Shown: positions 24,734 through 34,185 of the stretch, piece by piece
How the letters are laid out: the number at the start of each line of letters is the position of its first letter
Numbering within the stretch: the stretch's first letter is position 1
Assembly: GCA_947453225.1 (NCBI GenBank)
Contig: CANGFV010000009.1
Location: 1-35,118 of the forward strand
Length of the DNA stretch: 35,118 bases
Direction: 5' to 3'
From: Pseudomonadota bacterium
GTDB lineage: Bacteria; Pseudomonadota; Gammaproteobacteria; Steroidobacterales; Steroidobacteraceae
The notes under the pieces: generated by a model
Seen by the model: only the letters and a program-made list of their open reading frames with translations
What the model was told of the DNA's origin: nothing
The model's database searches: none
Position numbers and translations under genes: made by a program

Positions 24734-26386
24734 TTACATGCCCATGCCGCCCATTCCACCCATACCGCCCATGTCACCACCGGCACCATGTGCATGCTCA
24801 GGCTCATCCTTTGGGGCTTCAGCAATCATGACTTCAGTGGTCAGCAATAGACCAGCGACAGAAGCGGCATTTTGCAGAGCCAAACGAGTCACCTTGGTTG
24901 GGTCCAAAATACCCATTTCCAACATGTCGCCGTAGTCACCGGTTGCAGCGTTGTAACCGAAAGTGCCCTTGCCTTCTTTGACCTTGGACATGATCACCGC
25001 AGCATCATCACCGGCATTGGTGACGATCTGACGCAATGGCTCTTCAATGGCACGAGACAGAATGCGAATACCAAAGGCTTGGTCTTCGTTCACTGCTTCC
25101 AGCTTATCAACAGCCTTTTGTGAACGCACCAGCGCTACGCCACCACCAGGAACTACGCCTTCTTCCACAGCGGCGCGGGTTGCGTGCAGTGCGTCTTCAA
25201 CGCGGGCCTTCTTTTCCTTCATTTCGATTTCGGTGGCTGCGCCAACCTTAATCACGGCTACGCCGCCAGACAATTTAGCCACGCGTTCTTGTAGCTTTTC
25301 TTTATCGTAATCAGAAGTGGTTTCTTCCACTTGCTTACGAATTTGCTCGACGCGAGCCTTGATGTCAGAAGCCTTGCCCTTGCCATCAATGATGGTGGTA
25401 TTTTCTTTTTCCACGATTACTTTCTTGGCTTCGCCCAGATCATTAAGCGTGGCTTTTTCCAGTGACAAGCCAACTTCTTCAGAAATCACCGTGCCGCCCG
25501 TGAGGATAGCGATATCCTGCAACATGGCCTTACGACGATCGCCAAAGCCTGGAGCCTTCACTGCAGCGACCTTGACGATGCCACGAATGGTGTTCACCAC
25601 CAATGTCGCCAGCGCCTCGCCTTCTACATCTTCAGCAACGATGATCAATGGACGACCAGCCTTTGCAATACCTTCCAGCAACGGCAACATTTCGCGCACG
25701 TTAGAGACTTTCTTTTCGTACAACAGGATGTATGGGTTGTCGAATTCAGCAGTCTGATTGTTTTGATTGTTGATGAAGTAAGGTGACAGATAGCCACGAT
25801 CAAACTGCATACCTTCTACAACATCCAGTTCGTTCTGCAAGCCAGAACCTTCTTCAACGGTGATCACGCCTTCTTTACCCACCTTCTCCATCGCATCAGC
25901 AATGGTCTTGCCGATAGATTGATCAGAGTTAGCAGAAATAGTGCCTACTTGGGCAATGGCCTTTTGATCTTTGCAAGGCTTAGATAGCTTCTTCAGCTCG
26001 TCCGTAGCTGCAGCCACAGCCTTGTCGATACCGCGCTTCAAATCCATTGGATTGGCGCCAGCGGCAACTGCCTTCAAACCTTCACGCACGATGGCTTGTG
26101 CCAACACAGTTGCAGTGGTGGTACCGTCACCGGCTTCATCGGAAGTCTTTGAAGCCACTTCCTTCACCATTTGTGCGCCCATGTTTTCGAACTTATCTTT
26201 CAGTTCGATTTCTTTAGCAACGGACACACCGTCCTTAGTGATGGTTGGAGCACCGAAGCTCTTTTCCAAAATTGCATTACGACCCTTTGGGCCCAAGGTT
26301 GCCTTAACGGCATTGGCCAAAACATTAACGCCGCGCACCATGCGGGTGCGGGCATCATCACTAAAACGTACTTCTTTAGCTGCCAT
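24734..26386 (-). CDS. groEL: Chaperonin GroEL (Hsp60)
   Basis: ATP-driven folding chaperone forming the double-ring cage with GroES, 550 residues. The N-terminus has [20 protein letters not shown], the ATP-binding segment [12 protein letters not shown] is intact, and the apical domain and the C-terminal nucleotide-binding region [12 protein letters not shown] are present. The end is the Gly-Met repeat tail [11 protein letters not shown] that lines the cavity. AGAGG lies about ten bases before ATG 26386. It lies 50 bases downstream of groES with no visible promoter of its own. Confidence 0.99.
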   Translation of the reverse strand: MAAKEVRFSDDARTRMVRGVNVLANAVKATLGPKGRNAILEKSFGAPTITKDGVSVAKEIELKDKFENMGAQMVKEVASKTSDEAGDGTTTATVLAQAIVREGLKAVAAGANPMDLKRGIDKAVAAATDELKKLSKPCKDQKAIAQVGTISANSDQSIGKTIADAMEKVGKEGVITVEEGSGLQNELDVVEGMQFDRGYLSPYFINNQNNQTAEFDNPYILLYEKKVSNVREMLPLLEGIAKAGRPLIIVAEDVEGEALATLVVNTIRGIVKVAAVKAPGFGDRRKAMLQDIAILTGGTVISEEVGLSLEKATLNDLGEAKKVIVEKENTTIIDGKGKASDIKARVEQIRKQVEETTSDYDKEKLQERVAKLSGGVAVIKVGAATEIEMKEKKARVEDALHATRAAVEEGVVPGGGVALVRSQKAVDKLEAVNEDQAFGIRILSRAIEEPLRQIVTNAGDDAAVIMSKVKEGKGTFGYNAATGDYGDMLEMGILDPTKVTRLALQNAASVAGLLLTTEVMIAEAPKDEPEHAHGAGGDMGGMGGMGGMGM

Positions 26387-26436
26387 GAGAAATTAACCTC
26401 TTAAAATTTAAACTGGATTAGGAGTGAGAGAAGCGA

Positions 26437-26739
26437 TTACTTCTCAAGCACGGCCAGAATGTCTTCCTCTTTCATCACGAGGAGATCTTCGCCATCCACT
26501 TTCACTTCGGTGCCGCTGTACTTGCCGAACAGCACGCTGTCGCCAACTTTGACGTCCAATGCGCGCACGCCACCGTCTTCCAAAATCTTGCCCTTACCCA
26601 CAGCAAGCACTTTGCCGCGGATCGGCTTTTCGGTAGCACTGTCAGGGATCAAAATACCGCCGGCAGACTTACGCTCTTCTTCAAGACGCTTGATGATGAC
26701 GCGGTCGTGCAGGGGACGAATTTTCAGCTTGTCAGCCAT
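26437..26739 (-). CDS. groES: Co-chaperonin GroES (Hsp10)
   Basis: Lid of the GroEL cage, 100 residues. Family motifs: [13 protein letters not shown] near the N-terminus, the mobile-loop region [15 protein letters not shown], and [36 protein letters not shown] at the end. ATG 26739 is preceded by GGAG six bases upstream, so two extra upstream codons in the frame are not used. The upstream region (26740-26998) carries a sigma-32-like promoter and a CIRCE-like operator, implying heat-shock control. Confidence 0.99.
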   Translation of the reverse strand: MADKLKIRPLHDRVIIKRLEEERKSAGGILIPDSATEKPIRGKVLAVGKGKILEDGGVRALDVKVGDSVLFGKYSGTEVKVDGEDLLVMKEEDILAVLEK

Positions 26740-26825
26740 AATCAACTCCGACTGATTGGGTTAATGGAAAGATACGAATTGGGTTGGATAGGTACGTTGT
26801 GACCGAACTTCTGCCCGGAAAATTA

Positions 26826-26852
26826 TTAGCACTCTACCCAAGAGGCTGCTAA
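26826..26852. promoter_or_regulatory. CIRCE operator (HrcA-binding) upstream of groES
   Basis: TTAGCACTC (26826-26834), nine bases, then GGCTGCTAA (26844-26852). The left arm is perfect against the CIRCE consensus TTAGCACTC-N9-GAGTGCTAA, and the right arm matches seven of nine. It overlaps the start-site region of the adjacent heat-shock promoter, where HrcA repressor would block transcription. Confidence 0.8.
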
Positions 26853-26853
26853 T

Positions 26854-26880
26854 AATAGGGGGGCAAGTCCGGAATTCAAG
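26854..26880 (-). promoter_or_regulatory. Sigma-32-type promoter of groESL
   Basis: The minus strand reads CTTGAA (26875-26880), 13 bases, then CCCCTATT (26854-26861). This matches the heat-shock sigma consensus CTTGAAA-N11-15-CCCCATNT well. The CIRCE element lies immediately downstream. The remaining bases to the dsbD start (26881-27010) show no clear elements. Confidence 0.75.
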
Positions 26881-27010
26881 GGGCGAGCCGAAAGAAAGCC
26901 ACCCCAAAGTTGGATGCCCGCCCCTGAGATCCACCAAAACCCCTGCGGCCAACCAAAATGGGAGGCGGCAACCTAGCCTTTGGCAGCCCGAACCCCTATT
27001 GTTGACACCG

Positions 27011-28873
27011 ATGACCTACCGCACGATCTCAACACGACTTTGCCTCAGCTTCATGACCCTGCTGATTTGGATCGCAGCCGCGTCACCGGCCTTGGCGCAA
27101 CAAACCAGCAATAGCCGACTGACAGCGCTTTTCACTCCTGCCAAACCAGAATTTCTGCCGCCAGATCAGGCCTTTATTGTCAGCGCTCAGGCAACCGATA
27201 CCGGCAGTATCGCCGTCACTTGGCACATTGCCGATGGCTACTATTTATATAAGAAGCGCATGGGCTTCAGCACCGACACGCCCAGCGTACAGCTAGGTAA
27301 CGTCGAGCTGCCGGCGGGCGAAATTAAACACGATGAGTATTTTGGCAACATGGAGGTGTATCACCGACAAGTCACCGCCCTCATTCCAGTGACAGCTGCC
27401 GCATCAATAGCGCAACTGAACCTGACAGTGAAATATCAGGGCTGTGCTGAAGGCGGCCTGTGCTACAACCCGTTAACCAAGGTGATTGAGATTCAACTGC
27501 CGCCCAATCAGCCAGTCACTACAACCCTAGACAACAGCAAGCAAAGTACACCCATCACAACCACCGCCCCTGCAGAACAGGATCGTCTGGCTGAACTGAT
27601 TCGAAGCGGCCACCTTGCAGCAGTACTCGGCAGTTTTTTTGGCATTGGTTTATTACTGGCATTTACGCCCTGCGTGTTGCCGATGATTCCAATTCTTTCC
27701 GGCATCATTATTGGCCAAGGCGAAAACATCACGCCCGCACGCGGCTTCTCTTTAGCGTTCACCTATGTGCAAGGCATGGCGATCACCTACGCCGGCGCAG
27801 CCGTTGCCTTCGTCCTAATTTTCAACCAAGCACCCCAAGCTTTTTTTCAACAGCCCTGGATGATTGGTGCATTCGCTGGACTTTTTTTAGTGCTAGCACT
27901 GGGCATGTTTGGCACGCTGACGGTACAACTGCCCACCACGCTACAGACTCGGATGGTTGCATGGAATCATCGCTTACAAAGCGGCACGTTTTTCGGCACA
28001 TTCGCCATGGGCGTCCTGTCAGCATTGATTGTGACTGCCTGCGTTGCGCCCGCACTAATTGCCGCACTGACTGTCATTAGCCAGACTCGATTAATCTTGC
28101 GCGGTGCTGCTGCACTGTATGCGATGGGACTAGGCATGGGCACGCCACTATTACTGATGGGCGCATCTGCTGGACATTTACTGCCTAAGACAGGCGTCTG
28201 GATGCAAACCGTCAAATCTGTTTTTGGTATTGTATTTTTAGGCGTTGCGATTTACCTAGCATCCAGTTTATTACCCGCCATTGTGGTCATGGGCTTGTGG
28301 ACCACATTATTGATTGCCAGTGGCTATTGGTTATTCAAACGACAATCACACACCGTATTCCGCAGCCTAGGCGCCATTGGCTTGATCTATGGAACACTGT
28401 TATTAATTAGCGTGGCCGCAGGTTATACCGACCCACTACAACCATTGCAGGGCGTGCAGCACTTCATTAATACAAATGACGTAACAGCAAATCACGCCGA
28501 AGGAACACTGAAGTTTCAACGTGTGCGCTCTGTGAACGAATTAGACGCCGCTCTAGCGCAAGCGCAACGCCAAGGTCAAAGCGTGATGCTGGATTTCTAT
28601 GCAGACTGGTGTGTGAGTTGTAAAGAAATGGAGAAATACACTTTCACGCATCTAGAAGTTCAAAGCGCACTGCACAACGTGGTGTTACTACAAGCTGATG
28701 TCACAGAAAATAATAATGACGATCAAGCATTACTGAAGCGCTTTGGTATCTTCGGACCACCCACCATTGCATTCTTTGTCAATGGCATAGAGCGCACAGA
28801 ATATCGCGTTGTCGGCTATATGTCGGCGGATAAATTTTCTATTCACATTAAGAACGCACTTAAGCAGCAATAA
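27011..28873 (+). CDS. dsbD: Thiol:disulfide interchange protein DsbD
   Basis: Inner-membrane protein passing electrons from cytoplasmic thioredoxin to the periplasm to keep DsbC and other proteins reduced; 620 residues. A signal peptide (about 1-29) is followed by the immunoglobulin-like alpha domain with C145 and C151. About eight membrane helices then carry the redox cysteines C221 (FTPCVLPM) and C344 (TACVAPAL). The C-terminal thioredoxin domain has W533-C534-V-S-C537. All three cysteine pairs are intact. ATG 27011 is preferred over a TTG four codons earlier. No ribosome-binding site stands out. Divergent from groES. Confidence 0.95.
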   Translation: MTYRTISTRLCLSFMTLLIWIAAASPALAQQTSNSRLTALFTPAKPEFLPPDQAFIVSAQATDTGSIAVTWHIADGYYLYKKRMGFSTDTPSVQLGNVELPAGEIKHDEYFGNMEVYHRQVTALIPVTAAASIAQLNLTVKYQGCAEGGLCYNPLTKVIEIQLPPNQPVTTTLDNSKQSTPITTTAPAEQDRLAELIRSGHLAAVLGSFFGIGLLLAFTPCVLPMIPILSGIIIGQGENITPARGFSLAFTYVQGMAITYAGAAVAFVLIFNQAPQAFFQQPWMIGAFAGLFLVLALGMFGTLTVQLPTTLQTRMVAWNHRLQSGTFFGTFAMGVLSALIVTACVAPALIAALTVISQTRLILRGAAALYAMGLGMGTPLLLMGASAGHLLPKTGVWMQTVKSVFGIVFLGVAIYLASSLLPAIVVMGLWTTLLIASGYWLFKRQSHTVFRSLGAIGLIYGTLLLISVAAGYTDPLQPLQGVQHFINTNDVTANHAEGTLKFQRVRSVNELDAALAQAQRQGQSVMLDFYADWCVSCKEMEKYTFTHLEVQSALHNVVLLQADVTENNNDDQALLKRFGIFGPPTIAFFVNGIERTEYRVVGYMSADKFSIHIKNALKQQ

Positions 28874-28961
28874 ACAACAAAACCCAAGCTAATTTTCTTC
28901 GTCATTTACGTAGCGATTAAGGGTGACTCCTAACTGACGCAGTCAGATGCCTGATTTATAA

Positions 28962-28997
28962 ATTTCACAGCGTTGATTTAATCAACCTCTGTGAAAT
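28962..28997 (+). promoter_or_regulatory. Long stem-loop in the 5' UTR of the barrel gene
   Basis: ATTTCACAG (28962-28970) pairs with CTGTGAAAT (28989-28997) and GTTGAT (28972-28977) with ATCAAC (28981-28986). This gives 15 pairs around a TTA loop with only a small internal bulge. It ends 20 bases before ATG 29018, just short of the ribosome-binding site. A shorter hairpin CTGAC-GCA-GTCAG lies upstream at 28934-28946. It could stabilise the mRNA, as the ompA leader does, or be a regulator site. Confidence 0.6.
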
Positions 28998-29017
28998 CAC
29001 TTTACTTGAGAGGCATC

Positions 29018-29620
29018 ATGAAACCGTTTTTAAAATCTATCTTGGTATTTGCTAGCGTATTGCTTATCAGTTCTGCAATGGCCGAAGGCACAGGCTGGAA
29101 TGTAGGCGCTTCGGTGGGCGCTTCAGAGTTACGCGATGAATCTGGCGACTGTGACGGCACGCTATCCTGCGACACATCAGATGTGGGCTACAAAGTATCC
29201 GCAGGCTATTCGTTCATGCCCAACTTTGCCATTGAAATGGCTTACGTGGATCTTGGTGAAGCCAATTTTGACTATGGTTTAGGTGATACCGCGTCCTTTT
29301 CTGATACTGGTTTTGCCGCTTATGGCATCGGCATTTATCCGGTTGATGACTTCTCCCTGTACGCTAAAGTTGGGTTTTCTAACTTGAAGACAAAGGTAAG
29401 TGTTGTTTCTGCAACATCCGTCCCCCCAGTAAGCGGCTCAATATCAAGCACCAATACAAATTTTGCATGGGGCATAGGCGCGGGATACAACTTCACCCGT
29501 AATATCAGTGCCGCTCTAGAGTGGGAACGCTTTCAAGCGGAGTTTTCTCCAATTGATACATTAGATCTGGGAACGCGTGATGTTGATTTATTCTCCGTCA
29601 GCGCCAAATACCATTTCTAA
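29018..29620 (+). CDS. OmpA-like eight-stranded outer membrane beta-barrel protein
   Basis: Outer-membrane protein of 200 residues. The signal peptide ends SSAMA, and the mature chain alternates short amphipathic strands with loops: WNVGASVGASEL, VGYKVSAGYSFMPNFAIEMAYVDLGE, FAAYGIGIYPVDDFSLYAKVGFSNL, AWGIGAGYNFTRNISAALEWERF and VDLFSVSAKYHF. It ends in Phe, the usual BAM recognition end, and fits the OmpA-like/OmpW-like eight-strand barrel class with no periplasmic peptidoglycan-binding domain. A loop with two cysteines (DCDGTLSCD) may be disulfide-bonded. ATG 29018 follows AGAGG by about four bases; a GTG nine codons earlier lies inside the leader hairpin and is rejected. Confidence 0.85.
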   Translation: MKPFLKSILVFASVLLISSAMAEGTGWNVGASVGASELRDESGDCDGTLSCDTSDVGYKVSAGYSFMPNFAIEMAYVDLGEANFDYGLGDTASFSDTGFAAYGIGIYPVDDFSLYAKVGFSNLKTKVSVVSATSVPPVSGSISSTNTNFAWGIGAGYNFTRNISAALEWERFQAEFSPIDTLDLGTRDVDLFSVSAKYHF

Positions 29621-29637
29621 AATCAACTCAGGTCACA

Positions 29638-29667
29638 ACAGCTCCAGCTATCGCTGGAGCTGTTTTC
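29638..29667 (+). terminator. Intrinsic terminator of the barrel gene
   Basis: ACAGCTCCAGC, loop TATC, GCTGGAGCTGT: an 11-base-pair perfect stem followed by TTTTC, 18 bases after the stop codon at 29620. Confidence 0.9.
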
Positions 29668-29762
29668 TATGCACAGCGTCTTATGCATAGATCTAATACA
29701 GACAGAGCAAGACAACTCTAAGTTTGATTGCCATAATGGTGAGCAACATCAGCAGGCTCACC

Positions 29763-30389
29763 ATGAATGCGAAATATTTTTATCCTCTAATTGTGACCGT
29801 GGCCGCAACGCTTGGATTCATTGGCGCCAAAAGATGGCACGAACACCAAACGGAAATCGCAATCAAGCAGGAAATTCAAAAAGCATCGGCTTCAAAACGT
29901 CCCGTATTAAAGCTACCCGAATTTAGCCTTAAAAATCGCGAGGGCATGCCGCAGTCAATTTACTCTTGGCCTAGTAAATCGCTAATCATTAATTTTTGGG
30001 CAACGTGGTGCACGCCGTGCCGCCGCGAAATTCCACTACTGATGTCACTTCAAGAACAGTATGCAGCCGATGGATTTCAGTTGGTCGGCATCGCCATCGA
30101 TTTTCGCGAAGATGTTTTGAAGTATGCCGAAGCCACGCATATCAACTATCCATTGTTGATTGGTGAACAAGATGGCCTGAATGCTGTGGATAGCTTTGGT
30201 ATTGAAGCTGTCGGCTTTCCTTACACCGTCTTTACAGACGCACAGAGTAATATTATTACAACCTATGTTGGCGAACTGCACCAACCACAGGCAGAACTGA
30301 TCTTAAACACCATCAAAAAAATAAATCGCGGAGAAATGGCTGCCAACGAAGCGCGCGCATATTTGACAGCCACTTTATCTAAGCTTTAG
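29763..30389 (+). CDS. TlpA-like membrane-anchored thioredoxin
   Basis: Periplasmic thiol-disulfide protein of the TlpA/ResA/AhpC-Redoxin family, 208 residues. An uncleaved membrane helix (about 5-21) anchors it. The thioredoxin fold follows with LIINFWATWCTPCRREIPLL, catalytic C83 and C86, then GFQLVGIAIDFREDV and the cis-Pro region VGFPYTVFTD. Such proteins reduce disulfides, for example in cytochrome c maturation, often fed by DsbD, which is encoded 0.9 kb upstream. ATG 29763, with AGG six bases upstream, is preferred to TTG 29724 and ATG 29736 because it starts right before the membrane helix. Confidence 0.9.
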   Translation: MNAKYFYPLIVTVAATLGFIGAKRWHEHQTEIAIKQEIQKASASKRPVLKLPEFSLKNREGMPQSIYSWPSKSLIINFWATWCTPCRREIPLLMSLQEQYAADGFQLVGIAIDFREDVLKYAEATHINYPLLIGEQDGLNAVDSFGIEAVGFPYTVFTDAQSNIITTYVGELHQPQAELILNTIKKINRGEMAANEARAYLTATLSKL

Positions 30390-30396
30390 GCAGCAT

Positions 30397-30420
30397 GCTG
30401 TTCATTCAACAATGAACAGC
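30397..30420. terminator. Hairpin between convergent genes
   Basis: GCTGTTCATT, loop CAAC, AATGAACAGC: a 10-base-pair perfect stem between the stop codons of the TlpA-like gene and the DUF1566 gene, which converge. There is no T run on either strand, so it may act as a bidirectional mRNA-end hairpin rather than a classical terminator. Confidence 0.55.
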
Positions 30421-30429
30421 ACCTCCAAA

Positions 30430-31452
30430 TCACTTGCTATTTCCAGCCCGCACGCACTTCACATCTAAAGGATCATCTAATTTTTCAGTATAGGCGGTCA
30501 GGCCGCTTTCAAAATTCAGATACCAACGGGGCTTTTCCTGCCGAGTTGCACTCGAAGACCAATGATAAGTGACCTTCAACCCAGGGAAGTAACCCATATC
30601 AATAGATGGACTATAAAGCGTGTAGTCACTGATCGACTTTAATTCCTTAATATCCGGCAAGCGCCAATCCTGCTTTGTAGCAAGCACTAAGTTTTCACAG
30701 TATTTGATTGCATCCTCCCAAGTCATTTCACCTGGTTCGAGCTGCATCCATACCAAACCATTACCGTTATCGGTGACAGTTCCGTCTTTATTATCAGTAA
30801 AATGTTCTTTAACGCGTTTTGATGGCGAAGGCTCGCGTACACAGCGACCATGGAAAGCACGATTACCACCGGCACTGATCGTTAAGTTTTTAAGATGTGC
30901 ACCGGTACCACCGCCTTGATTCACTTCCCAGCGCTTGTCATCGCCATCAGCTTGTCGATTCATGGTCCAAAAATATTTGGCATCACGATTTGCAGTAAAT
31001 ACCGAATTAAATGGTGACGCACTGATATCAATAATGGTGAATGCCTCTTCCGCATCCGGCAGATGCCAGTCGGTATACCCTGCCAATGACAACTGGTCGC
31101 AGTAAGTCACATAAGCTTCCCAAGTGTTTTCACCCCCATCCGCCTTGGTCCACATCAAGCCAGTCACATTATCGGTCACCGTACCGTCACCATTGTCTTT
31201 GTAGGATTGAGGTACTCGGACGTAATCGCTGTCTTCACCAAAAACGGGTGTGGTATCTAACTTGGACCCGGAATCCGCCAAAGGCCGGACCGGCCAAGTT
31301 CGCGTGGCATGCTCCGGTGCAATCACCTGTGGCATTCTGGCCCCCTTCAATTTTGGCGGCTCAACCGCGGGTTTAGCGAATGCAGTCATTACGCAAGCCC
31401 AAGCCGCTAGGCAGACTAGGAGTTTGCCGGGCTGAACGGATGCTTTTTTCAT
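30430..31452 (-). CDS. DUF1566 (Lcl-type) domain protein, two repeats
   Basis: Exported protein of 340 residues with a signal peptide ending TAFA. Two similar DUF1566/Lcl-C domains follow a linker. Repeat one (about 86-205) has DNGDGTVTDNVTGLMWTK, ends its core with DWHLPDAEEAF and closes at GRCVREP. Repeat two (about 215-338) has DNKDGTVTDNGNGLVWMQ, DWRLPDIKELKSI, then YHWSSS and VKCVRAG. These domains occur in adhesins and surface proteins (the Lcl collagen-like adhesin of Legionella) in bacteria and some phages. ATG 31452 has AGGTGG five bases upstream, better than a GTG three codons earlier. The T-rich run upstream may belong to a leader hairpin. A surface or periplasmic role is likely; the exact function is unknown. 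Confidence 0.85.
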   Translation of the reverse strand: MKKASVQPGKLLVCLAAWACVMTAFAKPAVEPPKLKGARMPQVIAPEHATRTWPVRPLADSGSKLDTTPVFGEDSDYVRVPQSYKDNGDGTVTDNVTGLMWTKADGGENTWEAYVTYCDQLSLAGYTDWHLPDAEEAFTIIDISASPFNSVFTANRDAKYFWTMNRQADGDDKRWEVNQGGGTGAHLKNLTISAGGNRAFHGRCVREPSPSKRVKEHFTDNKDGTVTDNGNGLVWMQLEPGEMTWEDAIKYCENLVLATKQDWRLPDIKELKSISDYTLYSPSIDMGYFPGLKVTYHWSSSATRQEKPRWYLNFESGLTAYTEKLDDPLDVKCVRAGNSK

Positions 31453-31739
31453 TAGAGCCACCTTTATTTAAGAATTAACCAAAAAAACGCCAAACTGGAC
31501 GCCTGAAACATCGCCCATCCAGGCACTTGCCCAGATCCGACAAGCATTGGCAAGGAAAACTACGCCAACCTCGGCCAATATCCAAAAAAATTTACAAAAT
31601 TTGATGGCTGTAGCGCCAATCCTGCATGGCGGCGTGCCTTAAAGCATCGATTTAACAAAATAATCGCCAATTGCATCCATCTAGCGCTAAACTTGCCGAC
31701 ATTTTCTAAAACTGACTTAGGTCAACCGCGCTACAACCC

Positions 31740-32186
31740 ATGGCAAATTTGCTGCTACTCAATGGCCCCAACCTAAACCTGCTCGGCAGTCGCGAGCCGG
31801 CGACCTATGGCGCCACCACGTTGCAGGAAATCACCACGCGACTGACCCAGTTAGCCAAAGATGCTGGTCATACCCTAGCGAGCCTGCAAAGCAACTCCGA
31901 GGCCGAACTGATCCAGCGCATTCATCAGGCAGGCCAGGACGGTACCCAGTTTATATTGTTCAATCCGGCTGCATTCACCCATACCAGTATTGCGCTGCGA
32001 GATTCGCTGTTGGCGGTCAAGGTCCCCTTTATTGAGATTCACCTGAGTAATGTGCACGCTCGGGAGACTTTCCGACATCATTCGTATTTTTCTGACATTG
32101 CCAAGGGCGTTATCGCCGGCTTCGGGCCGCTCGGTTACGAACTGGCACTTTACGCTGCGGCACAGCAGCTCAGCACATCAGCCTAA
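31740..32186 (+). CDS. aroQ: 3-dehydroquinate dehydratase, type II
   Basis: Third step of the shikimate pathway, 148 residues, the usual size. N-terminal [21 protein letters not shown] carries the catalytic Tyr23 and its Arg18. [10 protein letters not shown] and [25 protein letters not shown] (H101, R112) complete the active site. It is a dodecameric cytoplasmic enzyme. No Shine-Dalgarno sequence precedes ATG 31740. The 287 bases upstream to the divergent DUF1566 gene hold no gene. It is followed by accB and accC, the usual gammaproteobacterial order. Confidence 0.97.
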   Translation: MANLLLLNGPNLNLLGSREPATYGATTLQEITTRLTQLAKDAGHTLASLQSNSEAELIQRIHQAGQDGTQFILFNPAAFTHTSIALRDSLLAVKVPFIEIHLSNVHARETFRHHSYFSDIAKGVIAGFGPLGYELALYAAAQQLSTSA

Positions 32187-32232
32187 GGCTTGTAGTCCTT
32201 AGCTCCCATTAATTTCACTTAGAGGTTTGTCC

Positions 32233-32691
32233 ATGGACATTCGTAAAGTAAAAAAACTGATTGAACTGCTCGAAGAAACCGGCGTTGCCGAAATCGAAAT
32301 TAAGGAAGGCGAAGAATCGGTACGCATCAGCCGCCATGGCAGCGCTGGTTCAGTACCTGCGCCAGCAGTGCACTATGCAGTATCGCCAGCCGCATCCCCA
32401 GCAGCTACAGCGCCCGCTGCACCTGCGACGGCTCCAGCACCGGCTAGCAATAGCGCCGATCAAACTATCACTGCACCTATGGTAGGCACCTTCTATAGTG
32501 CAGCAACACCAGGCGCCAAACCATTCGCCGATATTGGCAGCACCGTCAATGTAGGCGATACGCTATGCATTATTGAAGCGATGAAGATGATGAACCAAAT
32601 CGAGTCCGACAAGGCGGGTCGCGTGGTTTCAGTGTTGGTTAAAAACGGCGAACCCGTTGAATTCGGTCAACCTCTCTTCATCATTGAATAA
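32233..32691 (+). CDS. accB: Biotin carboxyl carrier protein of acetyl-CoA carboxylase
   Basis: Carries the biotin that shuttles CO2 between AccC and the carboxyltransferase in fatty-acid synthesis; 152 residues. An N-terminal dimerising region (1-35) is followed by a flexible Ala/Pro-rich linker (about 40-76), then the biotinyl domain with the target EAMKMMN (Lys118). ATG 32233 has AGAGG eight bases upstream. It is in an operon with accC, 63 bases downstream. Confidence 0.98.
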   Translation: MDIRKVKKLIELLEETGVAEIEIKEGEESVRISRHGSAGSVPAPAVHYAVSPAASPAATAPAAPATAPAPASNSADQTITAPMVGTFYSAATPGAKPFADIGSTVNVGDTLCIIEAMKMMNQIESDKAGRVVSVLVKNGEPVEFGQPLFIIE

Positions 32692-32754
32692 GCAATCCGG
32701 TTCTGATTTTTATTTTCAACCGCATTTGCGCTTCATCGGATTACATATTCAACC

Positions 32755-34098
32755 ATGCTAGAAAAAGTCGTTATTGCCAACCGCGGTGAAATTGCGCTGC
32801 GCATCTTGCGCGCCTGCCGCGAACTCGGCATCAAAACCGTGGCCGTCCATTCCACTGCGGATGCCAACCTTAAACATGTGTTACTGGCGGATGAGTCAGT
32901 ATGCATTGGCCCGCCGTCATCAAAAGACAGCTATCTGAACATGCCGGCCATCATCAGTGCCGCAGAAGTCACCGACTCAATGGCCATTCATCCTGGTTAT
33001 GGCTTTCTTTCTGAAAATGCCGACTTTGCAGAACGCGTGGAAAAAAGCGGCTTTATTTTTGTAGGCCCTAAAGCTGAGACCATTCGCACGATGGGCGACA
33101 AAGTATCAGCCATCACCACCATGAAAAAAGCTGGTGTGCCCTGTGTACCTGGTTCGGATGGTCCACTCGGTAATGATCCGGCAGAAAACATTCGCATTGC
33201 GCGTCAAATTGGCTATCCAGTCATTATTAAAGCTTCGGGCGGTGGCGGCGGTCGCGGCATGCGCGTCGTGCACAGCGAAGCAACCTTGCTCAATTCAATC
33301 AACGTAACTCAAGTGGAAGCCATGGCTGCCTTTGGTAACGGCCAGGTGTACATGGAAAAGTTCCTAGAAAAGCCGCGTCACATTGAAATTCAGGTGATGG
33401 CTGACAATTACGGCAACGTAATTCATTTGGGCGAACGTGACTGCTCACTGCAACGTCGCCATCAGAAAGTCATTGAAGAAGCACCGGCCCCTGGCATCAC
33501 TCCAAAACAACGCAAACAAATTGGCGAACGTTGTATCGCCGCTTGTAGCGCGGTCGGTTATCGTGGCGCAGGCACGCTTGAGTTCCTCTATCAAGATAAC
33601 GAGTTCTACTTCATTGAAATGAATACTCGTGTACAGGTAGAACATCCTGTCACCGAACTCATCACTGGCATTGATATCGTCAAAACTCAGTTACGCGTTG
33701 CTGCGGGCGAACGACTGCCTTGGACTCAAAGTGATATTGCCATTCGTGGCCATGCTATTGAATGCCGCATCAATGCCGAAGACCCTAAGGGCTTTGTGCC
33801 CTCACCAGGCTTAGTGAAGCTCTATCATCCACCGGGCGGTCCAGGCATTCGTATCGACAGTCATTTGTATAGCGGCTATACCGTCCCGCCTTATTACGAT
33901 TCGCTAATTGGTAAATTGATTGCCTATGGTGAAGATCGTGATACTGCGATTGCACGCATGAAGACAGCACTGTCGGAAATGGTGGTTGAAGGCATCAAAA
34001 CCAATATTCCGCTGCATCAAGAAATCTTCAATCACACGGCATTCAAAGCCGGTGGCTTGGATATTCACTACTTAGAACGACGACTGGGCATCAAATAA
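32755..34098 (+). CDS. accC: Biotin carboxylase of acetyl-CoA carboxylase
   Basis: ATP-grasp enzyme carboxylating AccB-bound biotin, 447 residues, the normal length. [16 protein letters not shown] starts the preATP-grasp domain, and the glycine-rich loop SGGGGGRGM lies at 161-169. Further family motifs are [30 protein letters not shown] (metal and substrate site), and the C-terminal domain ending [10 protein letters not shown]. Part of the conserved accBC operon. Confidence 0.98.
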   Translation: MLEKVVIANRGEIALRILRACRELGIKTVAVHSTADANLKHVLLADESVCIGPPSSKDSYLNMPAIISAAEVTDSMAIHPGYGFLSENADFAERVEKSGFIFVGPKAETIRTMGDKVSAITTMKKAGVPCVPGSDGPLGNDPAENIRIARQIGYPVIIKASGGGGGRGMRVVHSEATLLNSINVTQVEAMAAFGNGQVYMEKFLEKPRHIEIQVMADNYGNVIHLGERDCSLQRRHQKVIEEAPAPGITPKQRKQIGERCIAACSAVGYRGAGTLEFLYQDNEFYFIEMNTRVQVEHPVTELITGIDIVKTQLRVAAGERLPWTQSDIAIRGHAIECRINAEDPKGFVPSPGLVKLYHPPGGPGIRIDSHLYSGYTVPPYYDSLIGKLIAYGEDRDTAIARMKTALSEMVVEGIKTNIPLHQEIFNHTAFKAGGLDIHYLERRLGIK

Positions 34099-34125
34099 GT
34101 TCAGTCCTTATTTTTAAGGTCACTG

Positions 34126-34152
34126 TAGGGCGCGTTTATCGCGCCCTATTTG
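34126..34152 (+). terminator. Terminator of the aroQ-accBC unit
   Basis: TAGGGCGCG, loop TTTAT, CGCGCCCTA: nine pairs followed by TTTG, 27 bases after the accC stop. A smaller CCTTA/TAAGG hairpin lies just before it. The short T run suggests incomplete termination, so prmA may be read partly from upstream. Confidence 0.7.
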
Positions 34153-34185
34153 TCTGGCTAGTTTGTTTGGAATGATGAATAACTT

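Noticed and set aside
25317-26396. Long plus-strand frames of 141 and 146 codons opposite groEL
   Set aside because: Codon-pattern shadows of the strongly biased groEL gene; Ser/Thr/Ala-rich translations without motifs.
26858-26863. G6 run upstream of groES as a possible quadruplex
   Set aside because: Only one run of this length; it is the complement of the C-rich -10 of the heat-shock promoter.
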